Source: an uncultured Gemmatimonadota bacterium
GTDB lineage: Bacteria > Gemmatimonadota > Gemmatimonadetes > Gemmatimonadales > Gemmatimonadaceae
Direction of reading: 5' to 3'
Assembly: GCA_946478895.1 (NCBI GenBank)
Contig: CAMLDY010000008.1
Location: 1-52,249, forward strand
DNA: 52,249 bases
A model generated the notes under the pieces. The model searched no databases. It saw only the letters and a program-made list of their open reading frames with translations, and was not told the origin of the DNA. Shown in pieces: positions 1 to 7,958 of the stretch; the first letter of the stretch is position 1, and every line of letters starts with the position of its first letter. The position numbers and the translations under genes were made by a program.

Positions 1-327
1 GTCCAGGCGGTAGTCGAGGCGGCGGGGTTCAGCGTGGTGCGCGATCTGGTCGGCCATGGGATCGGGGTCGGCTTCCACGAGGATCCGCAGGTGCCGAACT
101 ACGGGAAGCCCAAGCGCGGCGTCCGCCTTCAGCCGGGGCTCACCATTGCGATCGAGCCAATGGTCAATATTGGCGGCCCGGGTACTCGCACGATGCCGGA
201 TCGCTGGACGGTCGTGAGCGTCGACGGCACCCGCTCGGCGCACTTCGAGCACACCATCGCTGTGACTGAGGCCGGGCCGCGGGTATTGACCGCGTTGGCG
301 CCCGACGCGGAGCCCGTTACCGCCTAG
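1..327 (+). CDS. map: Methionine aminopeptidase, type I (3' end only)
   Basis: C-terminal 108 codons of a methionine aminopeptidase; the 5' part lies outside the window and the frame is open from base 1. The enzyme removes the initiator methionine from nascent cytosolic proteins using a two-metal centre. Visible family motifs are GHGIG, containing a metal-ligand histidine, then GLTIAIEPM with the first C-terminal glutamate ligand, then [11 protein letters not shown] with the second. The stop is TAG at 325-327. Family assignment is firm from the order and spacing of these motifs. The gene converges with the leftward gene that ends at 345, leaving a 17-bp gap with no obvious terminator hairpin. 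Confidence 0.93.
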   Translation, partial: VQAVVEAAGFSVVRDLVGHGIGVGFHEDPQVPNYGKPKRGVRLQPGLTIAIEPMVNIGGPGTRTMPDRWTVVSVDGTRSAHFEHTIAVTEAGPRVLTALAPDAEPVTA

Positions 328-344
328 GAGCGCAGCACGGCGCG

Positions 345-974
345 CTACCGGCCATTCGAGCCGATCTTGAGGTAGCGCGTGGATTTCCCGTCGAAGGCCA
401 GAATGAGAGTGTCGGCGACGATCGCGAAATGAACCGCCCGATCTCCACCGCCAGGTCCGGGCAGGTGCAGCATCGCCGAGTCACCGGCGGAGGTCCAGTT
501 TCCTTCGAGGGTGCGGATCGGTACGCGCAGGCGGAAGTCGCCGCTGGCCGTGTATTCCTCGAAAGCAGGGACGCCGGTGTAATGCGCGTAAGTCCATTTG
601 CCGACGACCGGGTCCGCGCCGGGAACGGCAGGTGTGACGCGGGTCTCGCGCTGCGCCTTGCCCTCGTTGGTCATGACCATCGTGTCGCCGACGAAAGCCA
701 CTCGAAATGGATTGACGGGCCCTTCCGGATCGACGATGTAGAGGCTGTCGCGGGTGCGGCGGTACTTCATGTCGACCATCGCGCCGAGGGTGTAGCGCAG
801 CCGGTTGTCGGCGCCGAACGCGATGGTGGCGCCTAGTCCGCCTGCTGATCGCGTGATTGCCTCCCAGGTGCCGAGCAGCGGGCTGGGCTGGCTTGCGACG
901 GGCGCCTGCGCGATCACAGCGTGCGCCGCCAACAGGCATCCACCGAACGCGATTCCGCGCAACCTCCACTTCAT
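345..974 (-). CDS. Exported protein with duplicated lipocalin-like domain, function unknown
   Basis: A 209-residue protein with a signal peptide (MKWRLRGIAFGGCLLAAHAVIAQA), predicted to be periplasmic or surface-located. The ATG at 974 is chosen because GAGGAG lies just upstream and because it gives a clean signal peptide; the frame is open further upstream, but that stretch overlaps ftcD and is not signal-like. The mature part looks like two copies of one small beta-rich domain: LLGTWEAIT...DSLYIV...GDTMVMT and VVGKWTYAH...DSAMLHL...ADTLILAFDGK. Each copy has a GxW strand, a DSxx strand and a DTxxx strand, resembling lipocalin-like repeat domains. No catalytic motif is seen. It lies 19 bp downstream of ftcD on the same strand and may be the last gene of that leftward operon. 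Confidence 0.7.
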   Translation of the reverse strand: MKWRLRGIAFGGCLLAAHAVIAQAPVASQPSPLLGTWEAITRSAGGLGATIAFGADNRLRYTLGAMVDMKYRRTRDSLYIVDPEGPVNPFRVAFVGDTMVMTNEGKAQRETRVTPAVPGADPVVGKWTYAHYTGVPAFEEYTASGDFRLRVPIRTLEGNWTSAGDSAMLHLPGPGGGDRAVHFAIVADTLILAFDGKSTRYLKIGSNGR

Positions 975-993
975 GCTTCGCTCCTCGGGCACG

Positions 994-2517
994 TCAAGCA
1001 GACAATGCTCTTTCGACGATGGAGCCAGCCCGATCGGCGATCTCGGCGGCCTTGGCCGCGAGCTCGGACGCCTGACGTGCCAGTGACTCTCCTTTCGTCT
1101 TGTCGTCGAGCGCCTGGACATTGACCCGCACGTTGTACGCCGCGCCCCGGGCTGAGGTCGCTGCGAGAAGGGCTGCGACGCCGGCGTCTGTCACGGCGTT
1201 GGTATTGCCTTTCTCGGCGACGAACAAAGCCAGCCCCGCCACATCCACCGCGGCGCGCGCGGTCTCCAAAGGCACTTCCGCCGCCTTGAGCAGCGCATTC
1301 GTGACTGCTTCGGCGCGATGCGCCGCCGCGTCGGCGGGCTCCTTCGGCAGCTTGTAGGCCTCGGACACCAGCGCGTACGCCTCGGCGTCTCGCTTGACGA
1401 GAGCCGCGAGCTGGTTGCCGAGTGACGCGGCCTTGAGAGCAGCTTCCTTCATTTCGGCGTCCACTGCCGCGTATTTCTTTTTGCCGACGGTGAGCCCGGC
1501 AACCATCTGCGCCAGAGCGGCTGCCAGGGCGCCGGCGTGTGCGGCGACGCTGCCGCCGCCGGGCACCGGATTGGACGAGGCGACCGACGCCACGAAACCG
1601 CTGAGACTTTCTCCGCCACTCACCGCTTCGCGGACCTGGCGATCGAGCACCTGAGCGGGTGTGAACTGTCTGAGCTGGAGGTGGCTCACCGCGGTGTCGA
1701 ACAGCACGCGCTCCGGAACGAGCCCGACGATCTCGCTCCATGTCACCTGCACACCTTCCGCTTCGGCGCGCATCTTCACGAAGTCGAAGGCGTGGTGGAG
1801 CGGCGTCTTCTCGGTATCGACGAGATTCATCGAGACCTGGGCCTGGCCGTCTACCTCGAGGCCGAGGCCCTTTACATAACGAAATCCACCGGACGAACCG
1901 CGCACTGCTTTCGCGATGTTCTTTGCAATCTGCAGATTGGTCGCGGGTCCCAGATAAATGTTGTAGGCGACCAGAAACGGTCTCGCGCCAATGGCGATCG
2001 CGCCGCAGGTCGGATGGATCTTCGCTGGGCCGAAATCCGGATTGCGCGCCGGGTTCTTCCCCAGCTCCTCCCTTAGGCCTTCGAACTCGCCGCGACGGAC
2101 ATCGGCGAGGTTCTCGCGCATGGGAGTCGTCGCCGCGCGCTCGTAAAGGTAGACCGGAATCTGGAGCTCCCGCCCGACGCGCTCGCCGAGCGATCGCGCG
2201 AGGGCGATGCAATCCTCCATCGTCGAGCCCTCGAGGGGAATGAACGGCACGACGTCGGTGGCTCCAATGCGCGGATGCTCGCCCGTGTGCTGGCAGAGGT
2301 CGATGTGCTTCGCCGCGGTGCTGATGCCCGCAAACGCAGCATCGACGGCGCTCTCGACGGGAGCGATGAAGGTGATCACCGAGCGGTTGTGCGAGGCATC
2401 CGATGAGACATCGAGCACCGACACACCGTCAACGCCGGCAATCGCGTCGCGAACTGCCTGCACGACCTCGGGCCGCCGGCCTTCCGAAAAATTGGGCACA
2501 CACTCCACCAGCTTCAT
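994..2517 (-). CDS. ftcD: Bifunctional glutamate formimidoyltransferase / formimidoyl-THF cyclodeaminase
   Basis: 507 residues with both halves of FTCD. The formiminotransferase part starts with KLVECVPNFSEGR at residues 2-14 and carries GEHPRIGATDVVPF, with the catalytic-type histidine near residue 81. The cyclodeaminase part starts at about residue 310 with SGFVASVASSNPVPGGGSVA and ends with a conserved NTNAVTDAGVAALL segment. The pair moves the formimino group from N-formimino-L-glutamate to tetrahydrofolate and then releases ammonia to give 5,10-methenyl-THF, as in histidine degradation. No other hut gene is visible, so the enzyme may mainly feed folate one-carbon pools here. The ATG overlaps the stop of the upstream inositol monophosphatase gene (ATGA), which implies translational coupling. 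Confidence 0.93.
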   Translation of the reverse strand: MKLVECVPNFSEGRRPEVVQAVRDAIAGVDGVSVLDVSSDASHNRSVITFIAPVESAVDAAFAGISTAAKHIDLCQHTGEHPRIGATDVVPFIPLEGSTMEDCIALARSLGERVGRELQIPVYLYERAATTPMRENLADVRRGEFEGLREELGKNPARNPDFGPAKIHPTCGAIAIGARPFLVAYNIYLGPATNLQIAKNIAKAVRGSSGGFRYVKGLGLEVDGQAQVSMNLVDTEKTPLHHAFDFVKMRAEAEGVQVTWSEIVGLVPERVLFDTAVSHLQLRQFTPAQVLDRQVREAVSGGESLSGFVASVASSNPVPGGGSVAAHAGALAAALAQMVAGLTVGKKKYAAVDAEMKEAALKAASLGNQLAALVKRDAEAYALVSEAYKLPKEPADAAAHRAEAVTNALLKAAEVPLETARAAVDVAGLALFVAEKGNTNAVTDAGVAALLAATSARGAAYNVRVNVQALDDKTKGESLARQASELAAKAAEIADRAGSIVERALSA

Positions 2518-3350
2518 TCAGTTTTCCCTTTGCTCATGTTTGCACGACGCACGGTCTGGAGCAGCCACGCGTGCATTGCCGGATTGCCGGCGACGAACGA
2601 GCCCGATGCCAGCTGCGCTGGATTGCCGTCGAGATCCGATACGATTCCGCCGGCTTCCTGAACCATAAGGATCCCGGCGGCGACATCCCAGGGAGCGAGC
2701 ACCAACTCCCAGAACGCGTCGAAGCGGCCGCAGGCAACATTGGAGAGGTCGAGCGCAGCCGAACCGGCGCGCCGGATGCCCGCCGTTCCGCGCATTACCA
2801 GCGCGAACTGGTCGAGGTAGCGCGGCAGGCGGTCGATATTCTTGAACGGGAACCCCGTCCCGATCAGGGCTTTGTCGGGCTCCCGCAGACCGGATACGTG
2901 GATGCGCTGCCCGTCCATGAACGCGCCGCCGCCGTGCGTAGCGCTGAACTCCTCGTGCCGCGCGACATTGATGACCACGCCCGCGCAAAGGACGCCGTCG
3001 CGGGCGATGGCGATCGAAACGGAGTATTCGGGATACCCGTGCAGAAAATTGGTGGTGCCGTCGAGCGGGTCGGCGATTACGACGAGTCCCGTCGAGGAGA
3101 TTTGTTCCGGACTCAGCTCTTCACCCAGCAGCCTTGCGTCCGGAAGACGATCGGTGATCACCGCTCCGATTGCGCGCTCGGAAGCCTTGTCGACCTCGCT
3201 GACGAAGTCCGACCTGCCCTTGGTCTCCCACACGAGCTTTGCCCGCTGGGCAGTCGCGTCGCGAATCACCGCCGCGCCACGGCGAGCCGCTTCGCGCGCG
3301 ACATCCAGCAGCGCTGCGTTGTCAACGTCAGTTGTTGAATTTGCTTGCAA
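2514..3350 (-). CDS. Inositol monophosphatase family protein
   Basis: About 278 residues of a Mg2+-dependent, lithium-sensitive-type phosphatase. The family motifs occur in order: LGEELS (metal-ligand glutamates), IADPLDGTTNFLHG (metal and phosphate site) and APWDVAAGILMVQEAGG near the C-terminus. Typical length is 260-280. The frame stays open for hundreds of codons further upstream, but that stretch is only the antisense of trpS. The likeliest start is TTG at 3350, giving MQANSTTDVDNAALL, just 30 bp from the divergent trpS ATG. Family members act on myo-inositol phosphate, PAPs or histidinol phosphate, and the substrate cannot be told from sequence alone. It is first in a leftward set with ftcD (ATGA overlap). 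Confidence 0.88.
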   Translation of the reverse strand: MQANSTTDVDNAALLDVAREAARRGAAVIRDATAQRAKLVWETKGRSDFVSEVDKASERAIGAVITDRLPDARLLGEELSPEQISSTGLVVIADPLDGTTNFLHGYPEYSVSIAIARDGVLCAGVVINVARHEEFSATHGGGAFMDGQRIHVSGLREPDKALIGTGFPFKNIDRLPRYLDQFALVMRGTAGIRRAGSAALDLSNVACGRFDAFWELVLAPWDVAAGILMVQEAGGIVSDLDGNPAQLASGSFVAGNPAMHAWLLQTVRRANMSKGKTE

Positions 3351-3380
3351 CTCGTCTCGCTCGCTCTTTAATTTCGCGCA

Positions 3381-4400
3381 ATGTCCCGCATCTTCAGCGG
3401 AATTCAGCCCTCCGGCGCCCTGCACATCGGAAATTACCTCGGAGCCGTCAAGAACTGGGTTGATCTGCAGCACAAATACGAGTCGTTCTTCTGCGTCGTC
3501 GATTACCACGCCATCACGCGCCCGTACGCTCCGGCCGATCTGCGCGCGCAAACGGCGGACATGGCGCTGTCGCTGCTCGCGGCTGGTCTCGATCCGGCGA
3601 AGTGCGCGCTGTTCGTGCAGTCGAGGGTGCCGGAACATACCGAGCTGGCCTGGATATTCAACACGATCACCCCACTCGGCGAGCTCGAGCGCCAGACCCA
3701 GTTCAAGGAGAAGGCGAGCCGCGAGGAGAGCGTGCCCGCCGGGCTCCTGAATTATCCGGTTCTCCAGGCGGCCGACATCCTTCTCTACCACGCCGATCTC
3801 GTGCCGGTTGGAGAGGACCAGGTCCAGCATCTGGAGCTGTCGCGCGAGGTGGCGCGCAAGTGGAACGCACGCTTCGATCCGTCGGTGGCGGAGAAGCTGG
3901 GCGTCGGCGACGAAGCACCGCCGCAGGGGTATTTTCGCGAGCCCGAGCCGCTTCTGACGCCGACGCGTCGGGTGATGGGTCTCGACGGCAAGGCGAAGAT
4001 GTCGAAGTCCCTCGGCAATACCATCGATCTGCTCGAGGAGCCGGCCTCGATCTGGGCGAAGCTCAAGCCCGCGGTGACGGACCCGAAGCGCGTGCGTCGA
4101 ACGGATCCGGGCACGCCGGAGGTCTGCAACATCTACCACCTCCACAAGGCGTTCAGTCCTCCCGAAACCGTCGAGCACGTTGCGGTGCAGTGCCGCACCG
4201 CAGGCTGGGGCTGCATCGACTGCAAGAAGGTCCTGCACCAGTCGATGGAGCGCGAGCTGGCTCCGATTCGGGCACGGGCAAAGGAGATAGCTGCGAATCC
4301 TGCCAAGATGAAGAAAGATCTGGCCGATGGCGCCGAGCGCGCCCGGTCCGTCGCGGCGAAAACGATGGGCGAAGTGAAGCAGATGATGGGGCTCACCTAG
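3381..4400 (+). CDS. trpS: Tryptophanyl-tRNA synthetase, probably iron-sulfur type
   Basis: 339-residue class I aminoacyl-tRNA synthetase that charges tRNA-Trp. It shows SGALHIGN (HIGH-type motif, residues 11-18), FQ/TQFKEKA-type core sequence and AKMSKS (KMSKS loop, residues 205-210). Between the catalytic core and the C-terminal helical domain there are four cysteines, C249, C271, C278 and C281, in the pattern C-x21-C-x6-C-x2-C. This closely resembles the [4Fe-4S]-binding pattern described for the Thermotoga maritima enzyme (C-x22-C-x6-C-x2-C). The gene is first of a long rightward run that continues through the gas-vesicle genes. The promoter must lie within or next to the 30-bp divergent gap or inside the neighbouring gene. 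Confidence 0.95.
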   Translation: MSRIFSGIQPSGALHIGNYLGAVKNWVDLQHKYESFFCVVDYHAITRPYAPADLRAQTADMALSLLAAGLDPAKCALFVQSRVPEHTELAWIFNTITPLGELERQTQFKEKASREESVPAGLLNYPVLQAADILLYHADLVPVGEDQVQHLELSREVARKWNARFDPSVAEKLGVGDEAPPQGYFREPEPLLTPTRRVMGLDGKAKMSKSLGNTIDLLEEPASIWAKLKPAVTDPKRVRRTDPGTPEVCNIYHLHKAFSPPETVEHVAVQCRTAGWGCIDCKKVLHQSMERELAPIRARAKEIAANPAKMKKDLADGAERARSVAAKTMGEVKQMMGLT

Positions 4401-4411
4401 CAGCTTGAGGC

Positions 4412-5515
4412 ATGGCCGACACCGGAATCGCCCAGCGCGCGAAGGAGCTACTCGACCGGTTGTCGCAGACGACTCGATTCGCAGGGAGCGGCGAAGAAGT
4501 GGCGGCGCGCGCGCTGTGCCGCCGCGAGCTCGAAGACGCAGGGTTCGTCTGCCGCGACGTTCCATTCGAGTTTTCCGATTGGCCGGCGCGTTGGGGTCCG
4601 CCCGTGTCGGCCGCGGTGCAGCTAGCAGTCCTGCTCATCGTGATCACGGTTGCAAAGCGCGGTGAGCCGGGCGTCGCTCTCGCCGTGCTAATTTTTGCGG
4701 TGGTTCTGCTTGGATGGATCGGCGGGCAGGTGAAGCGTCGCGGGGTGTTGTCTTTCCCCTATGGGCGCGCCCGATCGTCGAACCTGGTGGCAGTGCGCGG
4801 CGAGCCACGGGTATGGCTGGTGGCGCATCTCGACAGCAAATCGCAGACGATTCCGATGCTGGTGCGCATCGCCAGCTCGGTGGCGCTCCAGCTGGTATCC
4901 ATTGCAGTCGCCCTAGTGCTTCTCGCAGCGACGAGCGCAGTGGTGGTCCCGCGAGGATGGTGGCTGGCGCTTCAGCTCATCGCGGCGGTCGGCGCGGCGC
5001 CGGCGGTGGTGTGCGTCGTGGGAAATCGCTCGCCCGGAGCGGTCGATAACGCCAGCGGAGTTGTCGCTGTGGTTCTCGCCGCAACCGGAGCAAACTCGCG
5101 ACGCGAGCTGGGCGTGCTGCTGACGAGCGCCGAAGAGCTCGGCCTCGCCGGCGCCCGCGCATACGCGGCGACGGCCGCGCCGAACATCAGGGTTCTCAAC
5201 TGCGATACTGTCGACGACTCGGGCGGTTGGCGCTGCATGTACAGCGGAGCGAAGCCGCGTCAAATGACGGCCGCTGCTCGAGCGGTTGCTACCAGGGCCG
5301 CCCTGACCGTGAGGATCGGCAAATTGATCCCCGGCATTCTGGCGGACAACGTTGCGTTCGCCGATGTGCGCATCGAAGCGGTTACCCTCAGTCGCGGAAA
5401 CTTTTCAACTCTCGCGCGCATACATACATGGCGCGATAATTCCATTGCGCTTTCCGGTCAGGGCGCGGCTGAGGCTGCTCTCTTCCTATCTGCCCTGGCC
5501 AAGGAGCTCGGCTGA
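4412..5515 (+). CDS. Membrane-associated M28-type aminopeptidase
   Basis: 367 residues with an M28 (Zn-dependent aminopeptidase) core interrupted by membrane helices. The motifs present are VWLVAHLDSKSQ (HxD metal ligand), SPGAVDNASGV (bridging aspartate), LLTSAEELGLAGA (catalytic Glu plus metal Glu) and LNCDTVDD (further aspartate). Hydrophobic segments lie at about residues 66-105 and 150-205, so the peptidase core is probably anchored in the inner membrane with the helices inserted between parts of the fold. A C-terminal HTWRD histidine fits the last ligand. It lies 11 bp after trpS and its TGA overlaps the next ATG (TGATG). The substrate is unknown. Confidence 0.78.
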   Translation: MADTGIAQRAKELLDRLSQTTRFAGSGEEVAARALCRRELEDAGFVCRDVPFEFSDWPARWGPPVSAAVQLAVLLIVITVAKRGEPGVALAVLIFAVVLLGWIGGQVKRRGVLSFPYGRARSSNLVAVRGEPRVWLVAHLDSKSQTIPMLVRIASSVALQLVSIAVALVLLAATSAVVVPRGWWLALQLIAAVGAAPAVVCVVGNRSPGAVDNASGVVAVVLAATGANSRRELGVLLTSAEELGLAGARAYAATAAPNIRVLNCDTVDDSGGWRCMYSGAKPRQMTAAARAVATRAALTVRIGKLIPGILADNVAFADVRIEAVTLSRGNFSTLARIHTWRDNSIALSGQGAAEAALFLSALAKELG

Positions 5516-6006
5516 TGGCGCTTCTGCTGCTGGCTTGCGTTATACTTTTGTCGCTCGTCCTCATTGTCCTCGGCCTGCCAGGCCTCTGGATCATGGTGGC
5601 GTCGGCCGTCACATACAATCTGGTGGTGCCCGGCGATCCGATCGGCTGGGTATCGCTGATCGTCGTCGGCGTTCTCGCCCTGATCGCGGAGCTGTTGGAG
5701 TTTTCCCTGACAGGCAAGTACGCGCGGAAGTACGGCGGTTCCCGCCGCGCTGGCTGGGGTGCAATCTTTGGCGGAATTGTGGGAGCGATTGTCGGAGTGC
5801 CCGTTCCCATCATTGGTTCGGTAATCGGGGCCTTTATCGGTTCTTTCCTCGGCGCACTCGTGGCCGAGTATACCGGTGGATCGTCAGCAGGTGATGCCAC
5901 TCGCGTCGCCAAAGGAGCCCTCATTGGCCGGGCCGTATCGACCGGTCTGAAGATCGGGATCGGCTTTATGATCGGCGTCTGGATTTTCATCGCCGCGATG
6001 AGATAA
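5515..6006 (+). CDS. DUF456-family small membrane protein
   Basis: 163 residues, almost entirely hydrophobic with glycine-rich helices, matching the DUF456 family of small inner-membrane proteins. The N-terminal hairpin (residues 1-60) includes VLGLPGLWIMV. A short basic loop follows (GKYARKYGGSRRAGWGAI). A long glycine-zipper-like stretch (about residues 80-125) is rich in GxxxG, and a last helix follows (about 140-162). No enzymatic motif is seen and the family has no settled function. The ATG overlaps the stop of the M28 peptidase gene. The first gas-vesicle gene begins only 21 bp downstream, so the protein may be co-expressed with it. Confidence 0.8.
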   Translation: MALLLLACVILLSLVLIVLGLPGLWIMVASAVTYNLVVPGDPIGWVSLIVVGVLALIAELLEFSLTGKYARKYGGSRRAGWGAIFGGIVGAIVGVPVPIIGSVIGAFIGSFLGALVAEYTGGSSAGDATRVAKGALIGRAVSTGLKIGIGFMIGVWIFIAAMR

Positions 6007-6027
6007 ATCACCTCCCATGACTTTTTC

Positions 6028-6825
6028 ATGAGCCCAGCCGAAAGCGCCGCAGCAGCGGCCGAGGCGAATCCAGTAGAAGGCAAGTACGTCTACTGTATTA
6101 TCCGCAACGATCGCTCGCGGGAGTTCGGCGAGATCGGCATTGGCAGTGGGGCACGCGTCTACACCGTGAGCCACAACGATCTCGCGGCCGTGGTGAGTGA
6201 CACTCCCATCGTCATCTATGACCCTACGCGTGAGAACGTCCTCGCGCACGAGTTCGTGAACGAGACCGTGATGCGCGAGTTCACGCTGATCCCGATGTCC
6301 TTCGGAACCGTGTTTCGCTCCGAGAAAGACGTGCTTGCCCTGCTGAAATCCACGTACCAGGCCTTTACCGACGTGCTCGACAAGATGCAGGACAAGATCG
6401 AGTTCGGGCTCAAGATCCTCTGGGATCGTGACAAGGTCGTGGCGGCGATCGAGCGCGACAACGACGAGATCCGGCGGCTCAAGGACGAGATCACCCGCAA
6501 CGCCGCGTCATCTACGTATTTTGCGCGGATGCAGCTCGGTCGGCTGGTGGAGGCGGCGATGGAGGAGGCGAGCAATCGCTACGTCACCGACATCCACGAG
6601 CAGCTGAAGGACGTCTCTGCCGCGAGCCGCAGCAACAAAGTCATCGGCGACCGCATGATCCTGAACGCCGCGTTTCTCGTGGACCGGAAGGATGAGAAGG
6701 CCTTCGACGAGAAGGTCAAGGCGATCAGCCTGCAGTACGAGGATCTTTTAACATTCAAATACACCGGCCCGTGGCCGCCGTACAACTTCGTCAATATCAA
6801 GCTGAAGCTGGAAAAAGCGACCTGA
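6028..6825 (+). CDS. Gas vesicle protein GvpF/GvpL family (copy 1)
   Basis: 265 residues. It opens with KYVYCIIRNDRSREFGE, the usual N-terminal strand of GvpF/GvpL, and contains LIPMSFGTVF in the middle. A charged helical segment rich in ERDNDEIRRLKDEI follows, and it closes with the family signature YTGPWPPYNFV. GvpF/L proteins are minor gas-vesicle components that bind GvpA and help nucleate the shell. It lies 21 bp after the DUF456 gene and 15 bp before gvpG. Whether it should be called F or L cannot be decided without a tree. Upstream, a four-codon ATG...TGA mini-frame ends exactly at this ATG, so the ribosome may be handed over locally. Confidence 0.92.
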   Translation: MSPAESAAAAAEANPVEGKYVYCIIRNDRSREFGEIGIGSGARVYTVSHNDLAAVVSDTPIVIYDPTRENVLAHEFVNETVMREFTLIPMSFGTVFRSEKDVLALLKSTYQAFTDVLDKMQDKIEFGLKILWDRDKVVAAIERDNDEIRRLKDEITRNAASSTYFARMQLGRLVEAAMEEASNRYVTDIHEQLKDVSAASRSNKVIGDRMILNAAFLVDRKDEKAFDEKVKAISLQYEDLLTFKYTGPWPPYNFVNIKLKLEKAT

Positions 6826-6840
6826 TCCGGGTCTGAATCC

Positions 6841-7143
6841 ATGGGCCTGCTCACCAACATTCTCCTCTCGCCGTTTCTCGGTCCCATCTGGGGCACGAAG
6901 TGGACGCTCGACAAGGTCGATCGCGTCGTACGCGAGGAGCTCACCGACGACACCAGCATCAAGGAAGACCTCATGAAGCTTCAGCTGGAGCTCGAGTCGG
7001 GCGAGATCGACGACGCCGAGTACGTGCGTCGCGAGGCCGACATCATGAAGCAGCTGCGCGCTGTCCGGGAATGGCGTGAGCGCTTTGGAATGTCGACGAG
7101 CGGTGGTCCGGTGCGCGTCGCTCAGAGCGACGAGACGGAATAA
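6841..7143 (+). CDS. gvpG: Gas vesicle protein GvpG
   Basis: 100 residues, short and mostly helical, matching GvpG. The N-terminus MGLLTNILLSPFLGPIWG is followed by a helical acidic region (LQLELESGEIDDAEYVRREADIMKQLR) typical of the family. GvpG is a small accessory protein needed for gas-vesicle assembly in several organisms and interacts with the GvpF/GvpL group. The gene sits between two gvpF/L copies, an arrangement common in gas-vesicle loci. The ribosome-binding site is weak, and coupling to the upstream gene is likely because the gap is 15 bp. Confidence 0.88.
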   Translation: MGLLTNILLSPFLGPIWGTKWTLDKVDRVVREELTDDTSIKEDLMKLQLELESGEIDDAEYVRREADIMKQLRAVREWRERFGMSTSGGPVRVAQSDETE

Positions 7144-7157
7144 ACCGCCAGCGGCCG

Positions 7158-7958
7158 ATGATCGAGCGCCTCTGCTACGTGTACGGCGTGGTTCACTCGT
7201 CGCTCGAGACTGCGACCGCCCCGAGCGGCATCGACGGCGGCAGCGTCAGCCTGATTCGGAGCGGTGATGTCTCGGCGCTGGCGACTTCAGTCGGCGCTGA
7301 CGACTACTCGCCAGAGCGAGTGGAATCTCTGACCGCGGATGTCGACTGGGTGAGTCAGCGCGCGATGGCGCACGACCGGGTTCTGACCTGGGCGTCTGAC
7401 AGCGGCCCGGTGATTCCATTTCCAATGTGGACGCTCTTCAGGGATGCCAAGGCTGTGTCGGCGATGCTCGCCAGGCGCATGGGCGAGCTCCAGCGCACCT
7501 TTGAGCGGATCGGCGACGGCAAGGAGTTCATCGTCCGCGTTTACGTGCAGCCGGGAGTGTTGAAGGAGCACGTCGGCGATCACACCACCGAGCTCGCGAC
7601 GCTGGAAGCAGAGGCGGCCCGCGCGACCCCGGGACAGAAATACCTGCTGCAACGGAAGATCGAGAACCTGCGGCGCGACGCCGGCCGCGACATTGCGTCG
7701 AGGGCGGCAACCGAGATTCATGATGGGTTGCGCGCCGAGGCAATGGAGGCAGTGCGGGAGCAGCCCGTCAACTCCGGAGCGCCCCGTGAGCAGGGACGTG
7801 CCATCCTGAACTGTTCTTTCCTCGTGCAGCCCGAGCGCGTCGTGGCGTTCCAACGAGCTCTGACGGGAATGGTCAACAAGTACGAGCCGTCGGGCTTCAG
7901 GTTCGATTTCACCGGTCCCTGGCCGCCATACCATTTTGTCGGCGAGCGCTCTTCGTGA
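7158..7958 (+). CDS. Gas vesicle protein GvpF/GvpL family (copy 2)
   Basis: 266 residues with the same architecture as copy 1 but well diverged. It begins with RLCYVYGVVHSS, has VIPFPMWTLFRDAKA in place of the PMSFGTVF segment, and ends with FTGPWPPYHFV. A central helical region (about residues 140-190) contains EAEAARATPGQKYLLQRKIE, a common feature of this family (G-[KQ]-x-YLL). The two paralogues flanking gvpG most likely represent the F and L roles of the cluster. The stop overlaps the GTG of the next gene (GTGA), implying translational coupling. Confidence 0.9.
   Translation: MIERLCYVYGVVHSSLETATAPSGIDGGSVSLIRSGDVSALATSVGADDYSPERVESLTADVDWVSQRAMAHDRVLTWASDSGPVIPFPMWTLFRDAKAVSAMLARRMGELQRTFERIGDGKEFIVRVYVQPGVLKEHVGDHTTELATLEAEAARATPGQKYLLQRKIENLRRDAGRDIASRAATEIHDGLRAEAMEAVREQPVNSGAPREQGRAILNCSFLVQPERVVAFQRALTGMVNKYEPSGFRFDFTGPWPPYHFVGERSS

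Noticed and set aside
3351..4565. Long leftward frame that continues from the inositol monophosphatase across the whole of trpS
   Set aside because: It is the antisense of trpS; the sequence there is arginine- and leucine-rich shadow with no family signal, and the phosphatase domain is complete without it.
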